Shown here one piece after another: positions 47,451 to 58,169 of a stretch of DNA of 59,090 nt. Origin of the DNA: an uncultured Oceanobacter sp. (lineage in GTDB: Bacteria; Pseudomonadota; Gammaproteobacteria; Pseudomonadales; Oceanobacteraceae); contig CAJXTI010000018.1 in the NCBI GenBank assembly GCA_913061185.1, forward strand, positions 1 through 59,090, given 5' to 3'. Position 1 is the stretch's first letter. Every line of letters starts with the position of its first letter. The notes under the pieces were generated by a model that had not been told where the DNA came from, searched no databases, and worked only from the letters and a program-made list of their open reading frames with translations. A program made the translations under genes and the position numbers.

Positions 47451-49049
47451 TTACTGACCGGAGCGGTAGACAACCTGGCCGCTACCTTCTCGCGTCATAA
47501 TCTGCATCACAGAATCCTGCTTACTGATCGCTGTACTTGATAACGCGACGCCCCGGGAAGCACCAGGATCAGCTTTCACTGGCTTTACCGGTGCAGGTTG
47601 ACTGGCGGGTTGCTTGTCTGGCACCGTTTTTTGTACCGGCTCAGCCTTGCTGGCAACCCCTGAATCCCGTGACTTGACAGCAGACGCACCCGGATTATTC
47701 AGGTCACGATTAGGATTCCAGCGAGGTAAATCAACGGGAACATCCTTCGGAGGAGCCGCCACTGAGGGCACAACCTTCGCTGCCGTTGCCGTATCCTTTG
47801 TTAATGTTTCCGTCACCGGCGTCTTGCGGCTGAATGTCAAACTGCTTGCCGGAGTCGGAATCATTCCTCTGCTGGTCACGGTAGAGACTGGCAATCGGCT
47901 CATACCGCTATCAGTCCGGGAACCGGCCCTTGTAACCTGCTCTCCGGAAGGGGTTGGTGCTACCTCCACGATCTCCGAGCTGGCATAACCTCGCGGCGTA
48001 TTGGCTGATACCGAGGTCGTTTTCACCGCCGAAAACTGGCGATCAGATTCCAGTGCTTCGGGGGGTAAATAAGAAATCTTTGCTGCTTGCTGATGACCGA
48101 TGTCCTGGCCATCAACCATCCCGAGGGATTGACTGCCCTGTAACTCCACCACTTCCTGACGCTGAAGCGACTGCCGGGACTGTAGCTGCTTCATCTGTTC
48201 GGGTGGCAACAGCTTGATAACCTGGCTGGTTTCATGACGGGTTTCGCTGGCAATCGGACTGACTGCCGGCTGATACACACTACCAGCGAGAATTTCCATC
48301 AATTCATCACCCGTTACCGGATTTTCCGAACCATGCGGCTTAATCATATCAGCGGTACTGTCAGCACCGTCAGACACAGCCCCCGGGGATTGTTCAGCGA
48401 AAACACGCGACTCAATCCCGGTGCTATCAACAGCAGAATCCTGAATACCAGGCGCGTTTGCCGCATGACTATTGACAGGCACATCGGCAGGAGTCGAATC
48501 CATCGTCGCGTCGCTTCCGGTGGCGACCCCGGATAACTCTGGAGGAGGAACCGGTAACTCAAAACTGCTTTTGCGTTTGATAACCGGCAGCGCCGTCGGC
48601 GCAGGCGAGGGATCCGCTTTTTTGGCTGCAACCGTTTTTTTTGCAGTACTTGTAACAGGTGTAGAGGTCGCAGATACCTTGACGGGTGTACTGCGAACAA
48701 CCGGCGCAACCGTTGGCCGAGGACTGGCCGTTTTCTCTGTCTGAATCACCAGAACCGCTTCCTGGCCACGTTTACCTTCGAGACGATCAGCCTTGAATTT
48801 ATGGCGAGCCATTGGATTTTCATCCACGACGTAGGTATTGGGCTGATCATAGGTCTGATAGTCTTCCAGATGCGTCTGGCTTTTGGAGACCGTCACCACT
48901 TCAGCCAGCACCGTCGACGCCATAGAACAACAGACCAACAACAATAAAAATCCAGCCGCCTTCCTTGTCACATCCGCTGACAATCGCTCTGTATTCCTAT
49001 TTAAAATCAGCCACTGCCGATACATATTCAAAACCCGCTTCTCACTCAT
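47451..49049 (-). CDS. Unknown exported low-complexity protein
   Basis: No family is recognised for this 532-residue protein. Near residues 30-50 a basic stretch and the hydrophobic run GFLLLLVCCSMASTVLA suggest a signal peptide cut before EVVTVSK. A short ordered region follows (about 50-105, with YVVDENPMARHKFKADRLEG), then some 400 residues rich in Ser, Thr, Pro, Val and Lys that should be disordered. A modest motif, KLLPPEQMKQLQSRQSLQRQ, may form a helix near 280. ATG 49049 is preferred, but no good ribosome site is visible. It might be a periplasmic or envelope-spanning protein. Confidence 0.65.
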   Translation of the reverse strand: MSEKRVLNMYRQWLILNRNTERLSADVTRKAAGFLLLLVCCSMASTVLAEVVTVSKSQTHLEDYQTYDQPNTYVVDENPMARHKFKADRLEGKRGQEAVLVIQTEKTASPRPTVAPVVRSTPVKVSATSTPVTSTAKKTVAAKKADPSPAPTALPVIKRKSSFELPVPPPELSGVATGSDATMDSTPADVPVNSHAANAPGIQDSAVDSTGIESRVFAEQSPGAVSDGADSTADMIKPHGSENPVTGDELMEILAGSVYQPAVSPIASETRHETSQVIKLLPPEQMKQLQSRQSLQRQEVVELQGSQSLGMVDGQDIGHQQAAKISYLPPEALESDRQFSAVKTTSVSANTPRGYASSEIVEVAPTPSGEQVTRAGSRTDSGMSRLPVSTVTSRGMIPTPASSLTFSRKTPVTETLTKDTATAAKVVPSVAAPPKDVPVDLPRWNPNRDLNNPGASAVKSRDSGVASKAEPVQKTVPDKQPASQPAPVKPVKADPGASRGVALSSTAISKQDSVMQIMTREGSGQVVYRSGQ

Positions 49050-49748
49050 CAGCAAAAGAAGAACAAATATTTACAAAAAAATGTAATCGACACCTTGCTC
49101 ATAATGGAAATCACCGGTACTCGCCAGAGTTTATCGCAACTATAATGCTTTCACACAATAAGATCATCGCTACAAATACCCAGCATAGACACAATCCAGA
49201 ATTCATCAAGTTTGCGCCAGTCTGTTACGTGTTAGATGATTGTGCTACCAAACCACCCACTTTTCAATTATCAAAAAATGATATTCACGAATCAATACGA
49301 CCACACTGTCCATTAGCGACAAATGCATCAGGCAACACCATTACTTTCAGGGTGTATCTATTTAATCCTGTACAGCTCCAGGCTCTGGCCGCCTGCTTCG
49401 CTCTACCTTCTTTACCCATGCAGTCATGGGCGGGGCTGCTGAATGCCGGGCAAACACCTCTCCGCCGATCTTCAGACAATCATCTCCCGACATCGATTGA
49501 TATATGGAGATCCGTATAGGGATATATAAAATTCGAATAGGATATTTGCCGTGCCGAAAAATGATCCGGCAGATCAAACCACGACAAAATAGGCTTTTCC
49601 AGAATGGCTGATGCACCGGCCGTGTTATTGATAACTGCCAATATTGATCGGGCACTACCGCCAGATACGAAACGGTATATTCATCACTTGCAACAAAAGG
49701 GGAAACGGAATATCCACCATCAAATTCCGCCCCCTCTAAAATGACAAA
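49050..49748. other. AT-rich intergenic region
   Basis: About 700 bp with a lower G+C content than its neighbours and no convincing gene; open frames here have no recognisable features. Short AT-rich inverted stretches occur near 49500-49545. It could be a decayed insertion. Confidence 0.5.
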
Positions 49749-50366
49749 TCAGAGGCTCAGTTCGCGATTACTGGCTTTGATAAACTCTTTTTTCAACTCT
49801 TCGAAGGTGTGAACTGCAGGGAATTGTGGAAATTCATCGATCACATTCTGTGGTGCATGAAACAGGATACCCGCATCGGCTTCAGCCAGCATGGTGGTAT
49901 CGTTGTAGGAATCACCCGCTGCAATCGTGCGGTAGTAGATCGTTTGCAAGGCACGAATGGATTGGCGCTTGGGATCGGCCTGGCGCAGTTTGTAATCCAC
50001 TACGTTACCAACGGCGTCGGTTATCAGTCGGTGGCAGAACAGCGTCGGAAAACCGAGCTGGCGCATCAGTGGCTGAGAAAATTCGTAAAAAGTGTCCGAC
50101 AGGATAATTACCTGAAAACGCTCACGCAGCCAGTCAACAAACTCAGCAGCGCCTTCCAGTGGCGACAGTGTCGCAATCACGGCCTGAATATCCTGGATTT
50201 TCAGACCATGTTGTTTCAGCAAACCAAGCCGCTGCTTCATTAACACGTCGTAATCAGGAATATCGCGAGTTGTGGCCTTCAACTCTTCAATCCCGGTTTT
50301 ATTGGCAAATTCAATCCAGATTTCAGGAACCAGAACACCTTCAAGGTCCAAACATGCGATTTCCAT
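49749..50366 (-). CDS. thrH: Phosphoserine phosphatase / homoserine phosphotransferase ThrH
   Basis: ThrH is a HAD-family enzyme that can transfer phosphate from phosphoserine to homoserine. The 205-residue protein has motif I as DLEGVLVPEIW (the second acidic residue is Glu, as in ThrH), ILSDTFYEF as motif II, and AAGDSYNDTTML as motif III/IV. Confidence 0.94.
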   Translation of the reverse strand: MEIACLDLEGVLVPEIWIEFANKTGIEELKATTRDIPDYDVLMKQRLGLLKQHGLKIQDIQAVIATLSPLEGAAEFVDWLRERFQVIILSDTFYEFSQPLMRQLGFPTLFCHRLITDAVGNVVDYKLRQADPKRQSIRALQTIYYRTIAAGDSYNDTTMLAEADAGILFHAPQNVIDEFPQFPAVHTFEELKKEFIKASNRELSL

Positions 50367-50650
50367 GATATCTCCGCGATTCTAGGAAGTTTTTCAGGGT
50401 ATTTTAAGGCGCCGTACTCTAGCCAGTTGGTCATCACAACACAACCCGCCGGAGCCTGAGAACCTCGACGCCGGTAGCGCTTCCCGCGCATACTGGACAC
50501 AGCATCAACCAACCCAAGACAACCCAGAAACAAGGTTTCAGGCTCGTTTAGAACCAGAATGAAATAACAATATTCTTTATTAGTATTTTTTGACCTAAAC
50601 ATAGCGTGCTAGCATTTCCCTATACTTTCTATAATCAGCGGCCCAGCAAG

Positions 50651-51370
50651 ATGACAGATTTCACGCAACTTAATGCAGAGTACGCCAGTCAACGTCCCAA
50701 AGACCTGATTCGCTACGCCCTTGAGCAGCACGATGCGATCGCCGTGTCGTTCAGCGGTGCCGAAGACGTTGTGCTGATCGACATGGCAGTCAAACTTCGT
50801 CGCGATGTTCAGATTTTCACACTCGACACCGGCCGTCTGCATCCCGAGACCTATGAATTTATCGAGACCGTACGCAAGCACTACGGCATCACAATTCAGG
50901 TGCAGACACCCGAGCAGCAGTCACTGCAGGCATTAACGACCGCAAAAGGCATGTTCAGCTTCTTTGAGGATGGCCACCAGGAATGCTGTGGCGTCCGTAA
51001 AATCCAGCCTCTGAAAAACAAGCTGGCCACTCTGGATGCCTGGATTACCGGCCAGCGTCGCGATCAAAGCCCCGGCACCCGCAGCAATATCGAAATGATT
51101 GAGGTCGACGCCTCACCTGGCCAACACGGCGAATTAATCAAATACAACCCGCTGACCCACTGGACATCAGCGCAGGTGTGGGAATACATCAGGATGTTTG
51201 ATGTGCCCTACAACCCGTTACACGCCAGTGGTTTTGTCAGTATTGGTTGCCAGCCTTGCACTCGTCCTGTGCTGCCAAACCAGCATGAACGTGAAGGCCG
51301 TTGGTGGTGGGAAGAAGAAACCCACAAAGAATGTGGACTGCACGGCGGCAATATCATCAGCAAAGGCTGA
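50651..51370 (+). CDS. cysH: Adenylylsulfate (APS) reductase
   Basis: CysH reduces activated sulfate to sulfite. The 239-residue protein has the substrate loop [13 protein letters not shown], and paired cysteines ECCGVRK and CQPCTRP that bind a [4Fe-4S] cluster, so it is the APS-using rather than PAPS-using type. The catalytic C-terminal Cys is in ECGLHGG. An in-frame start 45 bp upstream lacks homology. It is convergent with cysB. Confidence 0.95.
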   Translation: MTDFTQLNAEYASQRPKDLIRYALEQHDAIAVSFSGAEDVVLIDMAVKLRRDVQIFTLDTGRLHPETYEFIETVRKHYGITIQVQTPEQQSLQALTTAKGMFSFFEDGHQECCGVRKIQPLKNKLATLDAWITGQRRDQSPGTRSNIEMIEVDASPGQHGELIKYNPLTHWTSAQVWEYIRMFDVPYNPLHASGFVSIGCQPCTRPVLPNQHEREGRWWWEEETHKECGLHGGNIISKG

Positions 51371-51429
51371 CCGAGCCATCGCCGCCTCAGCGGAGCAAGG
51401 CCGACGTGGCGAAGGTATGACAACTGGAT

Positions 51430-52440
<1,011 letters not shown>

Positions 52441-52526
52441 TTAAATATTCTTTTTAAGTATAGAAGGTAGCCGGTTAGAGTACCAACTCACCTTCTTTCC
52501 GTTACCGGCAGTGTAGACCGCACAAC

Positions 52527-53297
52527 ATGGACATTCTGTTATATATCCTCGCCGGCGCTGGCGTCGGTTTTATTGTTGGTCTGACTGGCATCGGCGGTGG
52601 CGCACTGATGACGCCGTTGCTACTGCTGTTTGGCTTTCCAGCCCACATCGCGGTTGGCACTGACCTGATGTATGCCTCAATCACCAAGGCCTCTGGCGCA
52701 ATATCCCACCACCGGCAAGGCCATGTGAACTGGAGCATTCTGCGCAAGCTGGCTGTCGGCAGTATAACCGCAGCCCTGATCACAGGTGTGGTACTGGACC
52801 AATTCTTTGACGATCCCGAGCAATACAGCCACATTCTGACCAATGTTCTGGGTGCCATGTTGCTGTTTACCGCTTGCACTATCGTATTCCGTACTACTCT
52901 CCAGCACTGGTCCAGCCGCCTGATTGGCGACAACCCGACTCGCATCGGCCACCTGACCATCGCCATGGGGGTTATTCTGGGTGTACTGGTGACGCTGTCG
53001 TCAGTAGGAGCAGGAGCTATTGGCACAGCAATCCTGATGATTCTTTACCCGGCACTGCGCTCAACCAATGTCGTTGGCACCGATATCGCCCACGCCGTTC
53101 CACTTACCCTTGCGGCAGGCCTGATACATCTTTATCTGGGTAACATTGATTTTATGTTATTAGGTGCCCTGTTGATTGGCTCTATTCCCGCAATACAGGT
53201 ATCCAGTCGTCTGGCGCGACACATTCCGGAAAATATTCTGCGCAGCCTGCTTGCCAGCCTGCTGTTCGGGCTAGGCATTAAATATGCGTTGTTCTGA
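52527..53297 (+). CDS. TauE/SafE-family sulfite/sulfonate exporter-like permease
   Basis: The 256-residue integral membrane protein has about eight hydrophobic segments and the two internal-repeat signatures of the family, GLTGIGGGALMTPLL (residues 17-31) and LSSVGAGAIGTAIL (near 155). Divergent transcription from cysB suggests it handles sulfite or another sulfur compound and may be CysB-controlled; that is inference. Confidence 0.9.
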   Translation: MDILLYILAGAGVGFIVGLTGIGGGALMTPLLLLFGFPAHIAVGTDLMYASITKASGAISHHRQGHVNWSILRKLAVGSITAALITGVVLDQFFDDPEQYSHILTNVLGAMLLFTACTIVFRTTLQHWSSRLIGDNPTRIGHLTIAMGVILGVLVTLSSVGAGAIGTAILMILYPALRSTNVVGTDIAHAVPLTLAAGLIHLYLGNIDFMLLGALLIGSIPAIQVSSRLARHIPENILRSLLASLLFGLGIKYALF

Positions 53298-53328
53298 CAG
53301 CCAATACACAAGACGGTGACTTTTTTCC

Positions 53329-54258
53329 TCAACCCCACAAATCGGCGGTCTGGTTGATGCCTTGCTCCCCCGGCCAGGTTACCGCCTGATGCCAGTAGTC
53401 TGCCATCAGACGTCGGTGTACCTGCGGCACATCGTGGTTGCCGACTGTGTGCCAGAAAATATAGGGAGACTTTCCCTGCTGCTGCCATTGGGTCAACTTC
53501 TGCTGCCACTGCTGAAAATAGCGCAGATTGTCTTCATAACGAGGATGACCTATAAATCGCACGACCGGACAATCACCGGTAGCAATCGGATGTACTGGCA
53601 TGGCAGGCTTTTTAGACTGGGCGTCCAGTAACGCAGCGGCAGTGCCCTGATCAGCCATCAGCCCACGGGTATCAAACACCACCCGGTCAACCCGCCGATC
53701 CGACAGTGCTCGCAACAAACGTGGTTCATGATCAGTTTTATCGAAAAACGACCGGTGGCGACATTCAACGGCAACACGGAGTGGTAATCCAGCGCTGAAG
53801 CTGCCGCCCAGCAAGAGATCCAGAGCCTCCAGCAACTGCCCGGTTCGGGAGGCATCAAACTGCCCCGGAAGCTGCAACATCAGCACACCCAGTTTATCTG
53901 GCGCATGTGCCAGTATTACATCAATAAAAGCCGCCAGATCGCGACCTGGCAGCCCTTGCAATGCCGCCACCAGGTCTGGTGTATGGCTGATTGTACGGGG
54001 GAGTTTGAAGCAAAAACGAAATGTATCCGTGGTTAAATCCAGCCACTGCCTGAGACGTACCGACTCCGGCAAACCGTAAAAGGTCGTATTACCCTCCACT
54101 GACTGGAAGACTTGGCTGTATTCCGCCAATGCCGTGGTACTGGATTGATCGGTCGAGAGCAATTGCCCTTTCCATTGTGGTAAAAACCACATGGGCAATC
54201 CCATCCGCAATACGCCAGGTTCATCTACTGAATGTGCTTTTTGGGCTGCATTTGTCAT
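53329..54258 (-). CDS. DUF72 (YecE-like) protein
   Basis: The 309-residue TIM-barrel-like protein of the DUF72 family has the typical VEGNTTFYGLP segment, FCFKLPRTISH, and the C-terminal FIGHPRYEDN. ATG 54258 has AGGTGA upstream; the frame extends 35 codons further without homology. The biochemical role of the family is unknown. It is divergent from the DAHP synthase gene. Confidence 0.9.
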   Translation of the reverse strand: MTNAAQKAHSVDEPGVLRMGLPMWFLPQWKGQLLSTDQSSTTALAEYSQVFQSVEGNTTFYGLPESVRLRQWLDLTTDTFRFCFKLPRTISHTPDLVAALQGLPGRDLAAFIDVILAHAPDKLGVLMLQLPGQFDASRTGQLLEALDLLLGGSFSAGLPLRVAVECRHRSFFDKTDHEPRLLRALSDRRVDRVVFDTRGLMADQGTAAALLDAQSKKPAMPVHPIATGDCPVVRFIGHPRYEDNLRYFQQWQQKLTQWQQQGKSPYIFWHTVGNHDVPQVHRRLMADYWHQAVTWPGEQGINQTADLWG

Positions 54259-54380
54259 AATCACCTGGATTATAACAGGGCCACCGCCAAAAATGCCTCC
54301 GGCCCCATCGCAGCTAGCCATCTTTTTCAGTAAAGCGATCTGCTCCAAATAAACAAGATTCAACCATCACCAGGATTTTT

Positions 54381-55460
54381 ATGACAGATACTCGCGTCGA
54401 AGACTTGAACATAGAGTCGATTACCACCCTGATCACACCAGATCAGTTAAAACAGGAAATGCCCATTTCCGAAGCCGCCGTCAGCTGCGTACAGGAAGGC
54501 CGCCAGGTAATCCGTGACATTCTGGATCGCAAGGACAACCGTATTTTTGTTGTTATCGGCCCTTGCTCTATCCACGATATTGACGCCGCCAAAGACTATG
54601 CCGCCCGATTGAAAGCGCTGGCTGAAAAAGTCAGCGACAGCCTGTATCTGGTGATGCGTGTCTACTTTGAAAAGCCACGCACCACCGTCGGCTGGAAGGG
54701 TCTTATCAATGACCCCTATATGAACGACAGCTTCAAGATTGAAGAAGGTCTGCATATTGCCCGCCGCCTGCTGCAGGACTTGTCCGAAATGGGCCTGCCG
54801 TTGTCGACCGAAGCGCTCGACCCGATTTCACCGCAATATCTGCAAGACCTGATTACCTGGTCTGCCATTGGTGCGCGTACCACCGAATCCCAGACTCACC
54901 GTGAAATGGCGTCAGGGTTATCCTCGTCCGTCGGTTTCAAAAACGGTACCGATGGCAGCCTCTCGGTCGCCACCAATGCACTGATGTCGGTCGCCAACCC
55001 GCACCGCTTCCTCGGTATCAACCAGCAAGGTTCGGTCGCGATTGTCACCACCCAGGGCAATCCCTATGGCCATATCGTCTTACGCGGTGGCGGTGGCAAG
55101 CCAAACTACGACTCGGTCAACGTATCTCTGGCAGAACAAGCACTGGCCAAAGCCGGACTGGCCCAGAACATCATGATTGACTGCTCCCACGAGAACTCCA
55201 GCAAGGATCCGGCATTACAGCCACTGGTGATGGAAAACGTCACCAACCAGATACTGGAAGGCAACCAGTCCATTATTGGCCTGATGGTAGAGTCCAACAT
55301 CAAGCACGGTCGCCAGAATATTCCTGCCAATCTGGATGAGCTGGAATATGGCCAATCAGTCACTGACGGTTGTATCAGCTGGGACGAAACCGAGACTGCC
55401 ATACTGACCATGCATGAGAAGCTGAAAAACGTGTTACCCAAACGCAGACAGGCTAAATAA
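54381..55460 (+). CDS. aroG: 3-deoxy-7-phosphoheptulonate synthase (class I DAHP synthase)
   Basis: The enzyme makes the first committed intermediate of aromatic synthesis, feeding chorismate to pabB and pabC. The 359-residue class I protein has FVVIGPCSIHD, MRVYFEKPRTTVGWKGLINDP (in parts), IGARTTESQTHREMASGLS, and DCSHENSSKDP. Which aromatic amino acid inhibits it cannot be read with certainty, so aroG rather than aroF or aroH is a guess. A strong terminator follows. Confidence 0.93.
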   Translation: MTDTRVEDLNIESITTLITPDQLKQEMPISEAAVSCVQEGRQVIRDILDRKDNRIFVVIGPCSIHDIDAAKDYAARLKALAEKVSDSLYLVMRVYFEKPRTTVGWKGLINDPYMNDSFKIEEGLHIARRLLQDLSEMGLPLSTEALDPISPQYLQDLITWSAIGARTTESQTHREMASGLSSSVGFKNGTDGSLSVATNALMSVANPHRFLGINQQGSVAIVTTQGNPYGHIVLRGGGGKPNYDSVNVSLAEQALAKAGLAQNIMIDCSHENSSKDPALQPLVMENVTNQILEGNQSIIGLMVESNIKHGRQNIPANLDELEYGQSVTDGCISWDETETAILTMHEKLKNVLPKRRQAK

Positions 55461-55500
55461 GCGCCCTGTAATCACCCCCTGTTTGGCGTAAAACCCAAAA

Positions 55501-55530
55501 AGCCCCGGAGTACCACTCCGGGGCTTTTTT
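55501..55530 (+). terminator. Terminator after the DAHP synthase gene
   Basis: A perfect 11-bp stem AGCCCCGGAGT/ACTCCGGGGCT with an ACC loop runs into six T. Four A on the other side let it work for the convergent mlaA gene too. Confidence 0.93.
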
Positions 55531-55588
55531 ATATCATCTGGGCCACCACAATCCGATCACCACAATCCGATCACCAGATCAGCGTGGA

Positions 55589-56386
55589 TCACATCGAATA
55601 AGTATCACCGGTCGGAGCTGCAGGTTGCTCTTGCTTGTCCCAATCCTCATCCCAGTCGTCATCCCACTCTTCGTCATCAAAGTCGTCGAAATCATCACCA
55701 AAACTGTCGGCGGTAACACCATCGTTCACCAGATATTCACGTCGTTGCAAATAGAAACTGCGTAAAAAAATGTACTTGTCACCAGTAATCAGGCTTTCAG
55801 ACGAAATCAGATCGGCACGCAGGTCAACCAGTTGCAAGGCAATCAATGAATAGTCATCGGTCGTCGTCGCACCGACTTCAGAACTGCCCAGGCTAGTGCT
55901 CCAGGTCAGCGCCAGACCACCCGTGTCGCGCAAGTTGCTTGGCCCCAGAAAAGGCAACACCAGATACGGACCGGTCCCCACGCCCCAATAGCCTAACGTC
56001 TGGCCAAAGTCTTCATTGTGCTTTTTGAGGCCAATATGCGTCGCCACATCAAAAAAGCCAAAAAAGCCGACGGTAGTGTTAATCAGAAAACGGCCAGAAT
56101 CCGATGCCGCCTGACCAAACTTGAGCTGGCCAATATCGTTTACAACCACCAATACATCACCAATGTTGGAGAAAAACTGGCTCACCGAGTCGTCAACATC
56201 TTGCGGTGTCACGTACTGATACGCTTGTGCCGTCGGTTTCAGCACATATTTGTCCATCACTTCGTTAAACGCAAAAACCCGACGGTTAAAGCCTTCCCAC
56301 GGATCCGGATTATTATTATCGGCACTTGCAGCTTGACCCATACTGGTCGCTGTCAGCAACAGCGTCGCAAGAAGAAGTCGCATCAT
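55589..56386 (-). CDS. mlaA: MlaA/VacJ-family outer-membrane lipid-asymmetry protein, atypical
   Basis: MlaA removes misplaced phospholipids from the outer leaflet of the outer membrane. The 265-residue protein has the family core: NPDPWEGFNRRVFAFNE, KPTAQAYQYVTP, SDSGRFLINTTVGFFGFFDVA and DFGQTLGYWGVGTGPYLVLPFLGPS (each quoted in part of the conserved stretch). Two features are odd. The signal peptide (residues 1-20, ending GQA-AS) has no lipobox Cys, whereas MlaA is normally a lipoprotein. The C-terminus has an extreme Asp/Trp/Glu tail (DDFDDFDDEEWDDDWDED) absent from typical homologues. Confidence 0.92.
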   Translation of the reverse strand: MMRLLLATLLLTATSMGQAASADNNNPDPWEGFNRRVFAFNEVMDKYVLKPTAQAYQYVTPQDVDDSVSQFFSNIGDVLVVVNDIGQLKFGQAASDSGRFLINTTVGFFGFFDVATHIGLKKHNEDFGQTLGYWGVGTGPYLVLPFLGPSNLRDTGGLALTWSTSLGSSEVGATTTDDYSLIALQLVDLRADLISSESLITGDKYIFLRSFYLQRREYLVNDGVTADSFGDDFDDFDDEEWDDDWDEDWDKQEQPAAPTGDTYSM

Positions 56387-56489
56387 GATCCCCTCAGTCC
56401 ATTTGGGCGGTATTAAAGCAGCTTGGTGGCAGGGAAAAAAGCAGCACTTCAGTACCGGCCTGTTCCACCAATGGCGATGGCCATAACGA

Positions 56490-57266
56490 TCAGGCTTGGG
56501 AGCCCACCAAAACCCCCTGTTGATGCCACTGGCGAAGCATGTGCAAACCGCCTTCCAGAGCCACTGGCGAGTCTGCCAGTCCCTGAGTATCCAGCAGGGC
56601 CTTCACCATCTGCCTGCCCGTCAGTTGATCAGGATTCTGTACCAGTAGAGCCAGCAAACCCAGTGTCAACGGATTGGTTTCAACAAAGCGTACCTGTTCT
56701 TGCGCATCCCGATACACAATCAAGGCCGTTGTTTGCGGTGATGGACTCGGAGAACCGGCGGCGATCCGGTGTACCGGGTATTGATAGACAAACCCCTGAC
56801 AAGCGGCTGCCGCAACCGGTATATGCTCAACCACATCCCCATCCAAGTCACAGGGAGGTGCTGCCACCGTGGCAATATCCACCGCCAGCTCCAGCCATTC
56901 GTAATGAGCCAACTCATAAAACCACACCGGATCACTTGTCTGCGGTTGGAAATCCTGTTCCAGAAAGTGCAAAAACTCTTCACTAATTTTGGCGAAATAA
57001 GGCGTTGTACAACGATGGTCGCGAAAAAAATCGCGGCTGATTTGTTCCCAACGCTGAGCTCCCAGCCAAGCAGCACACACCGGAAACGTAGCGTCCAGAA
57101 ACCCTTTGATATTGTTGAAAAACAACTCTCGGTAAACCGCCAGCCGAACCTCGGATAAATGCTCTGGAGCAGGCTGCTGCCCCTGACTGCGCAAATGATT
57201 GGCAAATTGGCGCTGTATCGATTCAAAATCTGCCACATCGGTATCCACATCAGCAACCATGATCAT
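56490..57266 (-). CDS. HvfC/BufC-type RiPP maturation partner (DUF2063)
   Basis: HvfC/BufC proteins bind the precursor and assist the MNIO enzyme. The 258-residue protein has the N-terminal DUF2063 domain (about 10-105: LRSQGQQPAPEHLSEVRLAVYRELFF in part, then FPVCAAWLGAQRWEQISRDFF) and a second domain starting near 110 with PVWFYELAHYEWLELAVD. It overlaps the DUF692 gene by 4 bp. Confidence 0.9.
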   Translation of the reverse strand: MIMVADVDTDVADFESIQRQFANHLRSQGQQPAPEHLSEVRLAVYRELFFNNIKGFLDATFPVCAAWLGAQRWEQISRDFFRDHRCTTPYFAKISEEFLHFLEQDFQPQTSDPVWFYELAHYEWLELAVDIATVAAPPCDLDGDVVEHIPVAAAACQGFVYQYPVHRIAAGSPSPSPQTTALIVYRDAQEQVRFVETNPLTLGLLALLVQNPDQLTGRQMVKALLDTQGLADSPVALEGGLHMLRQWHQQGVLVGSQA

Positions 57267-58129
57267 TTCCAGCCATCGGCAGTGATGACTGGCTGATCAC
57301 GCCAAAACGCCTGCCGTGAACGCACCATCGCGACTTCATCCAGCAGTTCGTGTAATGGCGGGAAATTAAAATCGCGTTCCAGCAGCGTCGGAATCACCCC
57401 ATGGGTCTGATAAGTGGCATCGAGTAAGCCCCAGACCTCTTTCTTGACGGCCATACCATGGGTGTCAACCAGCAAATCGTCCGCCTCGGCAAAATGACCG
57501 GCGATATGCAGATAACGAATACGCTCCGTTGGCATTGCACGAATATAAGCCAGTGCATCACCGCCATGATTAACACAGTTGACGTAGATATTGTTTACGT
57601 CCAGCAATAGGTCACAATCGGCCTTTTCCAGCACCTGATTAACAAATTCCGGCTCAGACATTACCTTGCCCGGTTCCAGATAACTGGAGACATTTTCGAT
57701 AATCAGTCGCTGACCGAGAATATCTTGCACCCGCATAATCCGCTCCGCGACATAATCGGCCGCCGCAGGCGTAAACGGGATGGGCATCAGGTCGTACAAA
57801 TGGCCGTCATCGCTGCAATAGCTCAGGTGCTCACTGTAGGCCTTGATATTGTATTGACGCAGAAACTGACCCACCTGCCGCACCAACGCTTCGTCCAGCG
57901 GTGCCGGGCTGCCGATTGACAGCGACAGTCCATGACATAAAAAATCGTAACGTTCCGTCAGCTCACGGAACTGGCGGCCGTAACGGCCACCAATCCCGAT
58001 CCAGTTTTCCGGGGCAACTTCCATAAAATCAATCGCCGCATCCGGGCTGGCCAGCAGTTCTGGCAGCAGGCCCCGTCGCAAACCAAGACCGACACCGGAT
58101 ACGGGAAATGGAAGAGTATAATCAGGCAT
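57263..58129 (-). CDS. MNIO-family peptide-modifying enzyme HvfB/BufB (DUF692)
   Basis: Multinuclear non-heme iron oxidases of the DUF692 family turn Cys residues of a precursor into oxazolone-thioamide groups. The 288-residue TIM-barrel protein has VSGVGLGLRRGLL, EVAPENWIGIGG, HGLSLSIGSPAPLD, SEHLSYCSDDGH, ENVSSYLEPG, LLLDVNNIYVNCVNHG and HIAGHFAEADDLLVDTHG, with the His, Asp, Glu and Asn metal ligands. ATG 58129 is preferred; the upstream start at 58198 would overlap the precursor gene. It is 40 bp after the precursor. Confidence 0.93.
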   Translation of the reverse strand: MPDYTLPFPVSGVGLGLRRGLLPELLASPDAAIDFMEVAPENWIGIGGRYGRQFRELTERYDFLCHGLSLSIGSPAPLDEALVRQVGQFLRQYNIKAYSEHLSYCSDDGHLYDLMPIPFTPAAADYVAERIMRVQDILGQRLIIENVSSYLEPGKVMSEPEFVNQVLEKADCDLLLDVNNIYVNCVNHGGDALAYIRAMPTERIRYLHIAGHFAEADDLLVDTHGMAVKKEVWGLLDATYQTHGVIPTLLERDFNFPPLHELLDEVAMVRSRQAFWRDQPVITADGWK

Positions 58130-58169
58130 AGCATCAGCGCCCCAGCAACAATGGTCGGTGTCGTAATGA

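Noticed and set aside
48965..49519. Plus-strand 184-codon open frame in the AT-rich gap
   Set aside because: It overlaps the start of the exported protein gene, and its product has no domain or ribosome site.
56423..56986. Plus-strand 187-codon open frame opposite the DUF2063 gene
   Set aside because: Pro/Ser-rich shadow of a recognised gene.
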